Assembly (NCBI RefSeq): GCF_001429065.1
Contig: NZ_LMIB01000012.1
Location: forward strand, 248,001-312,000
Source of the DNA: Sphingomonas sp. Root710
Lineage (GTDB): Bacteria; Pseudomonadota; Alphaproteobacteria; Sphingomonadales; Sphingomonadaceae
DNA: 64,000 nucleotides
Direction: 5' to 3'
Made by a program: the position numbers and the translations under genes
Notes under the pieces: model-generated
Told to the model about the DNA's origin: nothing
Seen by the model: the letters and a program-made list of their open reading frames with translations, nothing else
Database searches by the model: none
In this document: positions 1-7,020 of the stretch, one piece after another
How positions within the stretch are numbered: the first letter of the stretch is position 1
Layout: the number at the start of each line of letters is the position of its first letter

Positions 1-683
1 TGCCCGAACATGAGCCGCGCAACGGCGTCGATATCGGCCGGCGACGCGATGCCCTCGTCCACCAGGCGCGCGGCCTCCATGAAAAGAACGGCAGACATGC
101 GGTTGGAAATGAAGCCCGGCACGTCCTTGCGGCATACCACCGAGGATCGGTTGCAGGCATGGACAAAATCGACGGTGGCGGAGAGCACCTCGTCGGTCGT
201 CAGCGAGCTGACGATAATCTCGACGAGCATCATCAAGGGCGGCGGGTTCGACCAGTGCATACCGATGACGCGCTCCGGTGAAGCGCATCGCTCGGCAATC
301 TGGCCTATCCGGAACTGCGAGGTGTTGCTCGACAGGACAACGTCGTCGGAACACCACTCGCCCAGCTTGGCGAACAGCGCCTGCTTCGGTTCCAGCGCCT
401 CGATAATCGCCTCGATGACGAGATCGGCGCGTCCCGCGGCATCTTCCAGATCCAACGTGAAGGCGATGCGGTCGAGGATCGCTTCGGGAGCGTCGCTGAG
501 TTTGCCGGAAAGCTCAAGCCGTTTCAGGCTGCCAAGGATGCGCTCACGCGCCTGGTCGAGCGCACCCTGTTGTGAATCAACAAGATCGACTCCGAAACCA
601 GCCGTTGCGGCCACCTGCGCAATGCCAGCGCCCATTAGGCCGGAGCCCACCACGAGAACCTGGCTGATAGCTCGCACCGTCAT
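1..683 (-). CDS. 3-hydroxyacyl-CoA dehydrogenase, 3' part outside window
   Basis: This reading frame is open from an ATG at 683 down to base 1, so the C-terminal part lies outside the window. The protein starts MTVRAISQVLVVGSGLMGAG, a Rossmann fold with the GxGxMG NAD-binding motif. It continues with a segment near residue 95 containing SSNTSQF and with GMHWSNPPPLM, where the histidine is the expected catalytic residue of the 3HCDH family. The DVPGF and SNRM motifs mark the start of the C-terminal domain. The family oxidises 3-hydroxyacyl-CoA to 3-ketoacyl-CoA with NAD in beta-oxidation-like side-chain breakdown. Its ATG overlaps the TGA of the upstream thiolase gene (TGATG), so the two are probably translationally coupled in the P450 operon. 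The family call is strong; the exact substrate is unknown. Confidence 0.85.
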   Translation of the reverse strand, partial: MTVRAISQVLVVGSGLMGAGIAQVAATAGFGVDLVDSQQGALDQARERILGSLKRLELSGKLSDAPEAILDRIAFTLDLEDAAGRADLVIEAIIEALEPKQALFAKLGEWCSDDVVLSSNTSQFRIGQIAERCASPERVIGMHWSNPPPLMMLVEIIVSSLTTDEVLSATVDFVHACNRSSVVCRKDVPGFISNRMSAVLFMEAARLVDEGIASPADIDAVARLMFG

Positions 684-1867
684 CAGCCGAGCTCCTTGCC
701 GAACAGCCCGATGAACGAGACGAACTCGCCCGGCAGTCCACCCATATTGTGAGCAAGGCCGATCTGAGGGTCCGGTAACTGACGACCGCCCGCCTCGCCA
801 CGGAATTGCAGCCAGAGTTCGAACATCATTCGGAGACCGCTTGCGCCCACCGGGTGCCCGAAAGATTTCAGGCCACCATCAGGGTTGATTGGCAACCGCC
901 CGGTCAAATCGAAGGCGCCGTCCAGCACATCTCGCCACGCCTCGCCGCGTTTGGAGAAACCGAGATCCTCCATCAACAGCAATTCCGTCGGCGTGAAGCA
1001 GTCGTGCACTTCCGCCATGGAAATCTGATTTCGCGGATCGGTGATCCCGGCATGTGCATAGGCTTCGGCGGCGCAGGCCACCACTTCGGGGAAGCTGACG
1101 TAGCTCTGGCCGGCAGTGACAGACCCCTCGCAGCGGCCCGCGTGCAGCGACATGCCCTTAAGGTACATCGGCTTGTCCGTGTAGCGCAGCGCATCCTCGG
1201 CGCGCACGATAATTGCCGCCGCGCCGCCATCCGCGACGCCGGAGCAATCGAACACGCTGAGATCGCCGGCGACGCGCGCTGCACCGTTGATGCGGTCCTT
1301 ACTGACGGGGGTGACATACTGAGCCCGCTCCGGATTCAGCGCCCCGTTGCCGTGATTCTTCCACGCTATATGCGTCAGCGCGTCCCGCATGTCGGCTTTG
1401 TCGACACCGTAAGCTTCGGTGTAGGCGTCGGGCAACATCGCGTAAGCTGCGGGATTGCTGATTTCCGCCGCCGTATTGTCCCCGGGCGGGGCGTTCAGGG
1501 TCAGTCCGGAGTAACCGCTGTCCTTCAGTTTTTCCACGCCAACAGCCATCGCGATGTCGTACACGCCTGCTGCTACGGCAAAGGCTGCGTTTCGGAACGC
1601 TTCGGAGCCGCTGGCGCAAAAATTCTCGACCCGCGTTACGGGGCGGTCCACCTTGAGCGCGCGAGAAAGCATCAGCCCGGAATGGCCCGAGGCCTGTGTC
1701 GAGACCCAATAGGCCTCGATATCGTCTTTCTTGAGCCCCGGCACCGAGGCCAAAGCTTCGACCGAGGCGTCGATCATCAAATCTTCGGCGGAGCGCTCCC
1801 AGCGTTCACCGAACTGGGTGCACCCCATGCCAATAACCGCGATCCTGTCTTTGAGACTTTTACTCAT
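683..1867 (-). CDS. Thiolase-family acetyl-CoA acetyltransferase (SCP2-like)
   Basis: This 394-residue protein has the usual length of SCP2-type or lipid-transfer-associated thiolases. The nucleophilic cysteine is visible as Cys84 in ENFCASGSEA, and the C-terminal GHPVGASGLRM supplies the second active-site histidine. A Tyr or Cys in the last family motif is replaced by HNMGG, as is common in non-decarboxylating or SCPx-type homologues. The likely role is cleaving or forming 3-ketoacyl-CoA, next to a 3-hydroxyacyl-CoA dehydrogenase and a zinc-ribbon/OB-fold partner. Such OB-fold (DUF35) proteins commonly form complexes with SCP2-type thiolases. Its ATG at 1867 overlaps the TGA of the upstream gene by ATGA, and its own stop overlaps the next gene. 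The substrate is not deducible from sequence. Confidence 0.85.
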   Translation of the reverse strand: MSKSLKDRIAVIGMGCTQFGERWERSAEDLMIDASVEALASVPGLKKDDIEAYWVSTQASGHSGLMLSRALKVDRPVTRVENFCASGSEAFRNAAFAVAAGVYDIAMAVGVEKLKDSGYSGLTLNAPPGDNTAAEISNPAAYAMLPDAYTEAYGVDKADMRDALTHIAWKNHGNGALNPERAQYVTPVSKDRINGAARVAGDLSVFDCSGVADGGAAAIIVRAEDALRYTDKPMYLKGMSLHAGRCEGSVTAGQSYVSFPEVVACAAEAYAHAGITDPRNQISMAEVHDCFTPTELLLMEDLGFSKRGEAWRDVLDGAFDLTGRLPINPDGGLKSFGHPVGASGLRMMFELWLQFRGEAGGRQLPDPQIGLAHNMGGLPGEFVSFIGLFGKELG

Positions 1868-3222
1868 TTCGACACCCCGATCAAAGGCCGCGCCTTCCAG
1901 AAATAGTTTGGCGTTCCGTGAACTTTGTAGGTGCGTCGGAAAGCCACCTCGACCGGATCGCCGATCGCCAATGTGGCGGGGTCCGCTTCGGTCAACTCCA
2001 TCATCACCCGTCCACCGTCCTCGAAATCGATCATCGCGGCGACGGCCGGGGTTGCCGGGCTGTCGGACACGAGGTCGGTACTGAACGACGCGATATGCGC
2101 AGCCTTGCCTGAGGCGTCGTAGATCTCAGTCTGGTCGATCGCATCGCACGAGGAGCACACCCGCTGGGGCGGCAAATGCACGGCGCCGCATGCAGTGCAA
2201 CGCGATCCTCTAAGACCGAACTTCCAGTCATGGTTGCGATAACTTGCCGGTGCAGAAACCGATGGACGGTCGGGCCGTCGTGCCGGCTCCCGCTCCAGCA
2301 GCCCGCGCCAGACCAGATAATCGGTATAGCTCAGGCCAAGTCCGTCACCGACTTTGAGCTTCCCCTCGCCATCGCGGAGCACGCGCAGCAACAGCGCATC
2401 GGCGCCGCTGCCGGTGCCGACCACCATGATCGTATCGCCCGCCTTCGCCTCATCGAGCGCCAGCGCCAGCAGCATGCCCGGGTCCGCCGATCCACAGAAG
2501 CCTACTCGGCCACGGTGGTTCTTCTGCAGCGTCGTGCCGCGTGTCGGGTTCAGCGCCGTCGCCGTAGTCAAGGCGAAACGGCCATTGAGGGCGCTGATGA
2601 GGGCATAACTCGGGGCGGCGTTGCTGCCCGAACCGGCCTGTAGCTCCCGGGCCACCTCCGCGACCACCGGCGCCATCACCGTAGCGGCAAAGCGCTCCTC
2701 CCAGACGTAGGACCAATCCGATCCAGGCGTACGCCATACGTCCATCAATTCGATCGGACGCGATACAGTGCTGATCACTTCGGCAACGGCATTGTCGCCA
2801 TCGCCAAACAAGAAAGCCGCAGCGGCGTCTCCGCCCTCCAACTCTTCTGTCGAGCCGGGCCGGCCCGTCCTCAAGTCGCTGAGGACGGCTATTCCGCCAG
2901 TTTCAGAGACCAGTTGCAGCGCGGCAACCCCTGAGCGAAGCCCGACGAGATCGATACATTGCGCGTCGGCGGGCAGGTCGCAGGCAACGTGAACGACACC
3001 GGCATTCGACTTGTCCCAGAACGGCGAGGTGGAGGTCGCGAGATAGAGCTTTTTCTGCTGCTTTCGCATGTCCGGCAACTGCCGAACCGCCTCGACCGAC
3101 ATGGTGATGACATCTTCGTCATAGCCCGCGACGGAGCGGTGCCCCGCGCCTGAGGAGAATGTGGCTCTCGCAAGCGCATAGCGAGGTACAAAGGCGCTGA
3201 ACGCCAACAATTTCTTGCTCAT
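1864..3222 (-). CDS. HMG-CoA-synthase-like protein with C-terminal zinc ribbon/OB fold
   Basis: I place the start at the ATG at 3222 (MSKKLLAFSAFVPRYAL), two bases beyond the P450 stop, giving 452 residues; a longer frame exists but lies inside the P450 gene. Residues 1-320 have the ketoacyl-synthase-III / HMG-CoA-synthase fold pattern. Four cysteines at 342, 345, 356 and 359 form a rubredoxin-like zinc ribbon, followed by an OB fold (DUF35 type). At the position where this superfamily has its catalytic cysteine, the sequence reads DLVGLRSGVAAL, so Arg96 appears to replace it. The synthase domain may therefore be non-catalytic or act differently. The fused OB domain suggests a complex with the downstream thiolase. 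The gene sits between the P450 and thiolase genes. Confidence 0.75.
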   Translation of the reverse strand: MSKKLLAFSAFVPRYALARATFSSGAGHRSVAGYDEDVITMSVEAVRQLPDMRKQQKKLYLATSTSPFWDKSNAGVVHVACDLPADAQCIDLVGLRSGVAALQLVSETGGIAVLSDLRTGRPGSTEELEGGDAAAAFLFGDGDNAVAEVISTVSRPIELMDVWRTPGSDWSYVWEERFAATVMAPVVAEVARELQAGSGSNAAPSYALISALNGRFALTTATALNPTRGTTLQKNHRGRVGFCGSADPGMLLALALDEAKAGDTIMVVGTGSGADALLLRVLRDGEGKLKVGDGLGLSYTDYLVWRGLLEREPARRPDRPSVSAPASYRNHDWKFGLRGSRCTACGAVHLPPQRVCSSCDAIDQTEIYDASGKAAHIASFSTDLVSDSPATPAVAAMIDFEDGGRVMMELTEADPATLAIGDPVEVAFRRTYKVHGTPNYFWKARPLIGVSK

Positions 3223-3224
3223 TA

Positions 3225-4535
3225 TCAGTGCGCCGTCGCGTCGGGCGAAGCCAGGCGGGCAGGCAGATAGTCTAGCCCGCGCAGCAGAAGAACACGCTGC
3301 CATTCAAGCGATCCGAGCGGCACGGCGAGTTCCAGCCGTGGCATGATGCGCAGAAACGTCGTGAGCGCCGCCTTCATCTCCATGCGAGCCAATGGCGCAC
3401 CCATGCAGAAATGCATGCCGCCGCCAAAGGTGACATGCGCATTGCGCTGCCTGTCGATCATGAACCGATTCGGCTCCTCGAACCGCCCGGGATCGCGATT
3501 GGCGGCACCGGTGACGATAAAGATGCGACTGCCCGCCTGAATGTTCTGCCCGCCGAACTCGATATCGCGGTCCGCGCGCCGGATGATGTAATTGCCCGCC
3601 GGTGCGAAGCGAATGCACTCCTCGACGGCGCTTTGGGCGACCGCAGGGTCGCTCGCAAAACGGTGCCAGTCGGACGGCGACTGGAGCAGGGTCAGCAACC
3701 CGTTGACGAGCGAATATTGCACGGTTTTGTAACCCGCATCGATCAACAACATGCACGTCGCGATTAGTTCGTCGTAATCGAGCTTGTCACCCTCATCAGC
3801 CGCCTGCACCAACCCGGATAGAATATTGTCCGCAGGGTTCTGGCGATACGCATCGATATGACCGCGCAGATAAGTCTCGAGGTCGGTCATGGCTTCGGCA
3901 ACCCGCTCGTTCCGATCAGGATTGTCGAGCGCCGCGTTCATGAACATCCCGAGATTGTGCGCCCAGCTCTTCAACAGCGCGCCATCCTCGACCGGCACGC
4001 CAAACATCCTGGCGATGACCTGCCCCGGCAGCGGCGCACAGAATTCCGAGAAGAGATCGACATGCTCCACCCCGTCTTTCAGCCGCTTGAGCATGGCCTC
4101 GGACAATTCGGTCGCGATGCGCTCCACGTCGCTCTCCAGCGCTTTCACTCTCCAAGGCGTGAAGGACTTTTGAACCAGACCGCGCAGGCGGGTGTGGATC
4201 GGGGCAGCCTTGAACAGCAGCATGCTGCCGAGCAGGTCGAACATCCGCTTGAATCGTTCGCGGTCCTCGATCGGCACGCGACTTTCCAGGTACGGCGCAA
4301 TCCGGTCCGAACTGAACGCCTCATGCTTCAGCGCGGCAGTCACGTCTTCATGACGCGAAATCAACCATGCACGATGGCGCTCGCTCCAGAGCACCGGGGC
4401 GCTCTGCAGCAATTCAGCGAAAAAGGGATACGGGTCAGCCCGAAGCTCATCGCTTAGCAAATCAAGCTGCGCCAACTCGGCTGCTGGGCGCGCGCCTGTT
4501 TTCAGTGTCTCGACGCTCAAACCGACCTCCTCCAT
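3225..4535 (-). CDS. Cytochrome P450
   Basis: This is a soluble bacterial P450 of 436 residues. The heme-ligand loop FGGGMHFCMG contains Cys377, the K-helix ExxR is visible as ECIR, and the I-helix carries LIDAGYKTVQ with the acid/alcohol-type oxygen-activation threonine. It should hydroxylate a hydrophobic substrate using ferredoxin electrons; no ferredoxin or reductase gene is next to it. I chose the ATG at 4535, which has GGTGAG upstream. The frame also extends to a TTG at 4589, but that start would lie inside a strong palindrome (4571-4588) that looks like an operator. It is first in a leftward operon with the HMGS-like, thiolase and 3HCDH genes, and is divergent from the XRE-TetR regulator. 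Confidence 0.9.
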   Translation of the reverse strand: MEEVGLSVETLKTGARPAAELAQLDLLSDELRADPYPFFAELLQSAPVLWSERHRAWLISRHEDVTAALKHEAFSSDRIAPYLESRVPIEDRERFKRMFDLLGSMLLFKAAPIHTRLRGLVQKSFTPWRVKALESDVERIATELSEAMLKRLKDGVEHVDLFSEFCAPLPGQVIARMFGVPVEDGALLKSWAHNLGMFMNAALDNPDRNERVAEAMTDLETYLRGHIDAYRQNPADNILSGLVQAADEGDKLDYDELIATCMLLIDAGYKTVQYSLVNGLLTLLQSPSDWHRFASDPAVAQSAVEECIRFAPAGNYIIRRADRDIEFGGQNIQAGSRIFIVTGAANRDPGRFEEPNRFMIDRQRNAHVTFGGGMHFCMGAPLARMEMKAALTTFLRIMPRLELAVPLGSLEWQRVLLLRGLDYLPARLASPDATAH

Positions 4536-4570
4536 TCGCAATGTCTCACCGCTGCTGTTTACATTATGAG

Positions 4571-4588
4571 TGAGCGAGCGCTCGGTCA
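4571..4588. promoter_or_regulatory. Putative TetR-type operator upstream of the P450 operon
   Basis: The 18 bases TGAGCGAGCGCTCGGTCA form an inverted repeat that matches its reverse complement at 16 of 18 positions, with CGAGCGCTCG perfect at the centre. Length and symmetry are typical of TetR-family operators. It lies 36 bases upstream of the chosen P450 start and in the promoter region shared with the XRE-TetR regulator gene. Binding by that regulator is an inference from position. Confidence 0.6.
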
Positions 4589-4758
4589 ACCTTAATTTTG
4601 GGTTTGCTTTTATAGATTAGCTCTTGTCTGTGCGATCGGCCTATTCAAATACCCCTGTCATACTCTACGCCGGAGATTGTAAGCGGTAGGACGGCTGTTC
4701 TGGGACACGGCAAGCCCGGCAGACACGGCGGAGCCTAGAGCATCGCCGACCCCGTTCT

Positions 4759-4766
4759 TGTAAACA
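4759..4766. promoter_or_regulatory. TGTAAACA half-site, mirrored at 4556-4563
   Basis: TGTAAACA sits 27 bases before the XRE-TetR ATG, inside an imperfect palindrome TTGTAAACATTAACAA (4758-4773). Its inverted form TGTTTACA occurs at 4556-4563, just upstream of the P450 start, and each octamer is followed by TTA. One copy at each divergent promoter suggests a second recognition element, possibly for the XRE domain of the regulator. This is a pattern observation only. Confidence 0.35.
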
Positions 4767-4792
4767 TTAACAATCTGCGGAATTATGACGTT

Positions 4793-5698
4793 ATGCCAAG
4801 GGAAAAGGGACTGTCGATTGACGGGGGAGCGCTTCGCGCGGCGCGCGAGCGCCGTGGTCTCGGTGTGCGCCAGCTCTCGAAGCAGCTTGCTGTCAGCCCC
4901 GCCACGCTGATCGGAATCGAGACCGGCCGAGTCAAAGTGACGCCGTCACGACTGGCTAGGATTGGGGAGCTGCTTGACTGTCCAGTATCCCGGCTCCTGC
5001 CCTCGCTTGAAGCTGCGGGGCCTGTCGATGGCCACTCAGCTAAGCTTTTGCCGCCGCACTGGAGAGACTATCCACCGCTTGCGCTCGACAAGCCTTTGGC
5101 TGCGGCCCTTGATGCCTTCGTAGAATTTGGCTATCATGGCGCCAACACGCGCGACATTGCGCGACGCTGCGGGCTGTCCGTTCCAGGCCTTTATTATCAC
5201 TACGCGACCAAGCAGGACATGCTGGTTGCAATTCTCGACTATGTCATGACCGACATTCTCGCCCGCAGCCGCGCCGCCATCGCCGACGGCCGGTCGCCCG
5301 CCGAACGTTTCGCCTTGTTAGTCGAGTGTCAGACCTTGTTCCATGCTGCGCGGCGCGATCTCGGCTTCATCGGCTCGAGCGAGCTCCGAAGCCTGGAAGA
5401 AGCTAATGTTGGATCTAACCGAAGGCTGCGACGGGAGAGCAAGCAACTCTTCGACAACGAGGTAACCGCAGGGATCGCCTCAGGCGAGTTCCGCTGCGAT
5501 GATCCCAAAGCCGCCTCGCGCGCCGTAGTCGGCCTCTGCACCGGATTGCCGCTATGGTTCCGGACAGACGGGCCCCAGTCACCACGCGAAGTGGCTGCGC
5601 AGTATGCCGGTTTTGCTCTGCAGTTGGTCGGCTATACCGGCTCCAGTTCGAAGCTCTTACGCGCGCTCAAGATTGGCGAAGCGCCTTTTGAGCGATAG
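4793..5698 (+). CDS. XRE-TetR fusion transcriptional regulator
   Basis: This 301-residue protein joins two DNA-binding modules. Residues about 11-70 (LRAARERRGLGVRQLSKQLA, then LIGIETGRVKVTPSRLARIG) are a typical XRE/Cro helix-turn-helix with the conserved GxxxP and arginine-rich tail. Residues about 90-140 (FVEFGYHGANTRDIARRCGL followed by YYHYATKQDML) are a TetR helix-turn-helix, and the rest is an all-helical ligand and dimerisation domain. Ordinary TetR proteins are about 200 residues, so the extra 90 residues are a genuine fusion within one frame. The gene diverges from the P450 operon across a 257-base region with two kinds of palindrome. It probably controls that operon and itself in response to a substrate or CoA ester. 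No SD is obvious before the ATG. Confidence 0.85.
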   Translation: MPREKGLSIDGGALRAARERRGLGVRQLSKQLAVSPATLIGIETGRVKVTPSRLARIGELLDCPVSRLLPSLEAAGPVDGHSAKLLPPHWRDYPPLALDKPLAAALDAFVEFGYHGANTRDIARRCGLSVPGLYYHYATKQDMLVAILDYVMTDILARSRAAIADGRSPAERFALLVECQTLFHAARRDLGFIGSSELRSLEEANVGSNRRLRRESKQLFDNEVTAGIASGEFRCDDPKAASRAVVGLCTGLPLWFRTDGPQSPREVAAQYAGFALQLVGYTGSSSKLLRALKIGEAPFER

Positions 5699-5845
5699 CT
5701 CCACGCCGACACGTCAAAGCGATTAAACACACAGACCCACTTCATCGTTGCTTAGGCTGCCGATGAAATGACCGTTCTCGCTTAACGTTGTTCTCGGAAC
5801 GGGACGAATCCCCTACATACTGGCCCGCATTGAGGCAGAAGAAGC

Positions 5846-6508
5846 TCAGACATACCCAAGCAATATCTCGAGAAGCTGTTCAGGCTTGTCGGCCATAACA
5901 AAATGTCCGGAGTCAACTTCGTGGAATTGCCATCCAGGGTCGCATTTCAGTTTCTCGGAATACACGGCATACGGATTCGAATAACCGGTGGCATAGATGA
6001 AGACACGCCGTTGAACCTTGCTCTCCTCACCAGTGAAACGGACCGGTTGTAAAGCCGTTAGCAGTGGCTGTGGAGTGAGGGGCAAATGTGCCCATGCTGG
6101 TAACGGCATCATCAGCCCGGGCGTATCACGCTGCAAATCGATCCACAGCCCGCCCCCATCGCCGGAGATGTCGTAGATCGATTGGCCGTCGTCAGGAACG
6201 AAGGCGTCAACGTAAATCAGCGCATCGATCCGCGCACCCAACGATGCGGCCACCCCGGTGATGACCATTCCGCCATAAGAATGGCCCACGAGATTGAAGC
6301 GATCAAATCCGGCGTCCTCAATCTGGATTCGTACGTCATCTATATGGGTAGCCAGGGTGATAGCCGGGCTCAGTTCCGCTTTTCTGATGCCAAGACCTGC
6401 GAGCGCGGGAGTGAGGACACGGTGCCCCAGTGCCCGAAGGTCCGCAGCGGTGCGATCGTAACACCAGCTTCCGCACCATCCGCCGTGCACGAGAACGTAG
6501 TTAGCCAT
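5846..6508 (-). CDS. Alpha/beta hydrolase (short esterase type)
   Basis: This 220-residue cytosolic protein begins MANYVLVHGGWCGSWCY, with the oxyanion-hole HGG loop. The nucleophile elbow GHSYGG carries Ser77, and DSGHFVM near the C-terminus supplies the catalytic histidine (His202). The layout matches the short alpha/beta hydrolase group that includes plant-type methyl-ester and hydroxynitrile-like hydrolases and many bacterial esterases. It has no signal peptide. It lies convergent to the XRE-TetR gene and divergent from a TonB receptor gene, so it may hydrolyse an ester entering through that receptor. The specific substrate cannot be read from sequence. Confidence 0.8.
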   Translation of the reverse strand: MANYVLVHGGWCGSWCYDRTAADLRALGHRVLTPALAGLGIRKAELSPAITLATHIDDVRIQIEDAGFDRFNLVGHSYGGMVITGVAASLGARIDALIYVDAFVPDDGQSIYDISGDGGGLWIDLQRDTPGLMMPLPAWAHLPLTPQPLLTALQPVRFTGEESKVQRRVFIYATGYSNPYAVYSEKLKCDPGWQFHEVDSGHFVMADKPEQLLEILLGYV

Positions 6509-6683
6509 CCTGGGATTTCTCCAGCTTAAGGATGTCGGCTTGATCGCCTAGCCACTGCGAGCCTTCCGGAGGCTTCTGGGAAGCCGGACCGGGCGTTCTC
6601 GGCGGACAATCATGCCCATGCTCAAGGTAAAAAAGGGCGTCCCTGAGGTCGTTCCAACCGACAGATCCACCGCTGAATACCAG
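6501..6683 (-). other. Possible truncated coding remnant upstream of the hydrolase
   Basis: A 60-codon open frame without an ATG ends in a TAA that overlaps the hydrolase start. It reads WNDLRDALFYLEHGHDCPP and later GSQWLGDQADILKLEKSQ. The composition is protein-like, and the overlap with the next start is what an upstream operon partner would show. A TAG closes the frame at its 5' end, so it could be the C-terminal remnant of a deleted gene. I recognise no family and it may be chance. Confidence 0.25.
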
Positions 6684-7020
6684 CTAACGCCTCGGGTTCC
6701 TAACCGCAGAATTTCCCTCACATCGACTCGTTGACTTATGAGTCATACGATAGTACTCCTTGGTCATAGAAGCAACAGCGAAGGTCATAACGCGCTGCCT
6801 GGCTGCGAGCAAAATCGAGGAGCTAGACCGCGATAGTCCATCAGTATCGATCAAAGTGCCGTCGCAGTGCCGAGTCCGTCTTGTACGGTTTCTAGAGCTT
6901 GTACCCGGTCTTTGGGCTGAACCGCAGGCATGTCTCCATGAACAGCCAAATACCGCATTATGTAATTTGAACAGAAGTCCACAACACGAAGGGCTCAATT
7001 GTGAGGGGAGGTCTGAGATT
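6509..7020. promoter_or_regulatory. Intergenic region between the hydrolase and TonB receptor genes
   Basis: These 512 bases precede the TonB receptor ATG. Part of the left half may be a coding remnant. A small palindrome TGACTTATGAGTCA (6732-6745, five-base perfect arms) lies about 280 bases before the receptor ATG and could be a regulator site. A strong purine-rich ribosome-binding sequence, AGGGGAGG, lies just before 7021. I see no RNA gene. Confidence 0.35.

Noticed and set aside
806-1906. Long open frame on the plus strand opposite the thiolase
   Set aside because: It is a mirror of the GC-rich thiolase coding strand; its protein has no recognisable motifs, while the minus strand has clear thiolase signatures.
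4535-4589. Longer P450 N-terminus from TTG at 4589
   Set aside because: It would put the operator-like palindrome inside the coding sequence and lacks a suitably spaced SD. The ATG at 4535 gives the usual P450 length.
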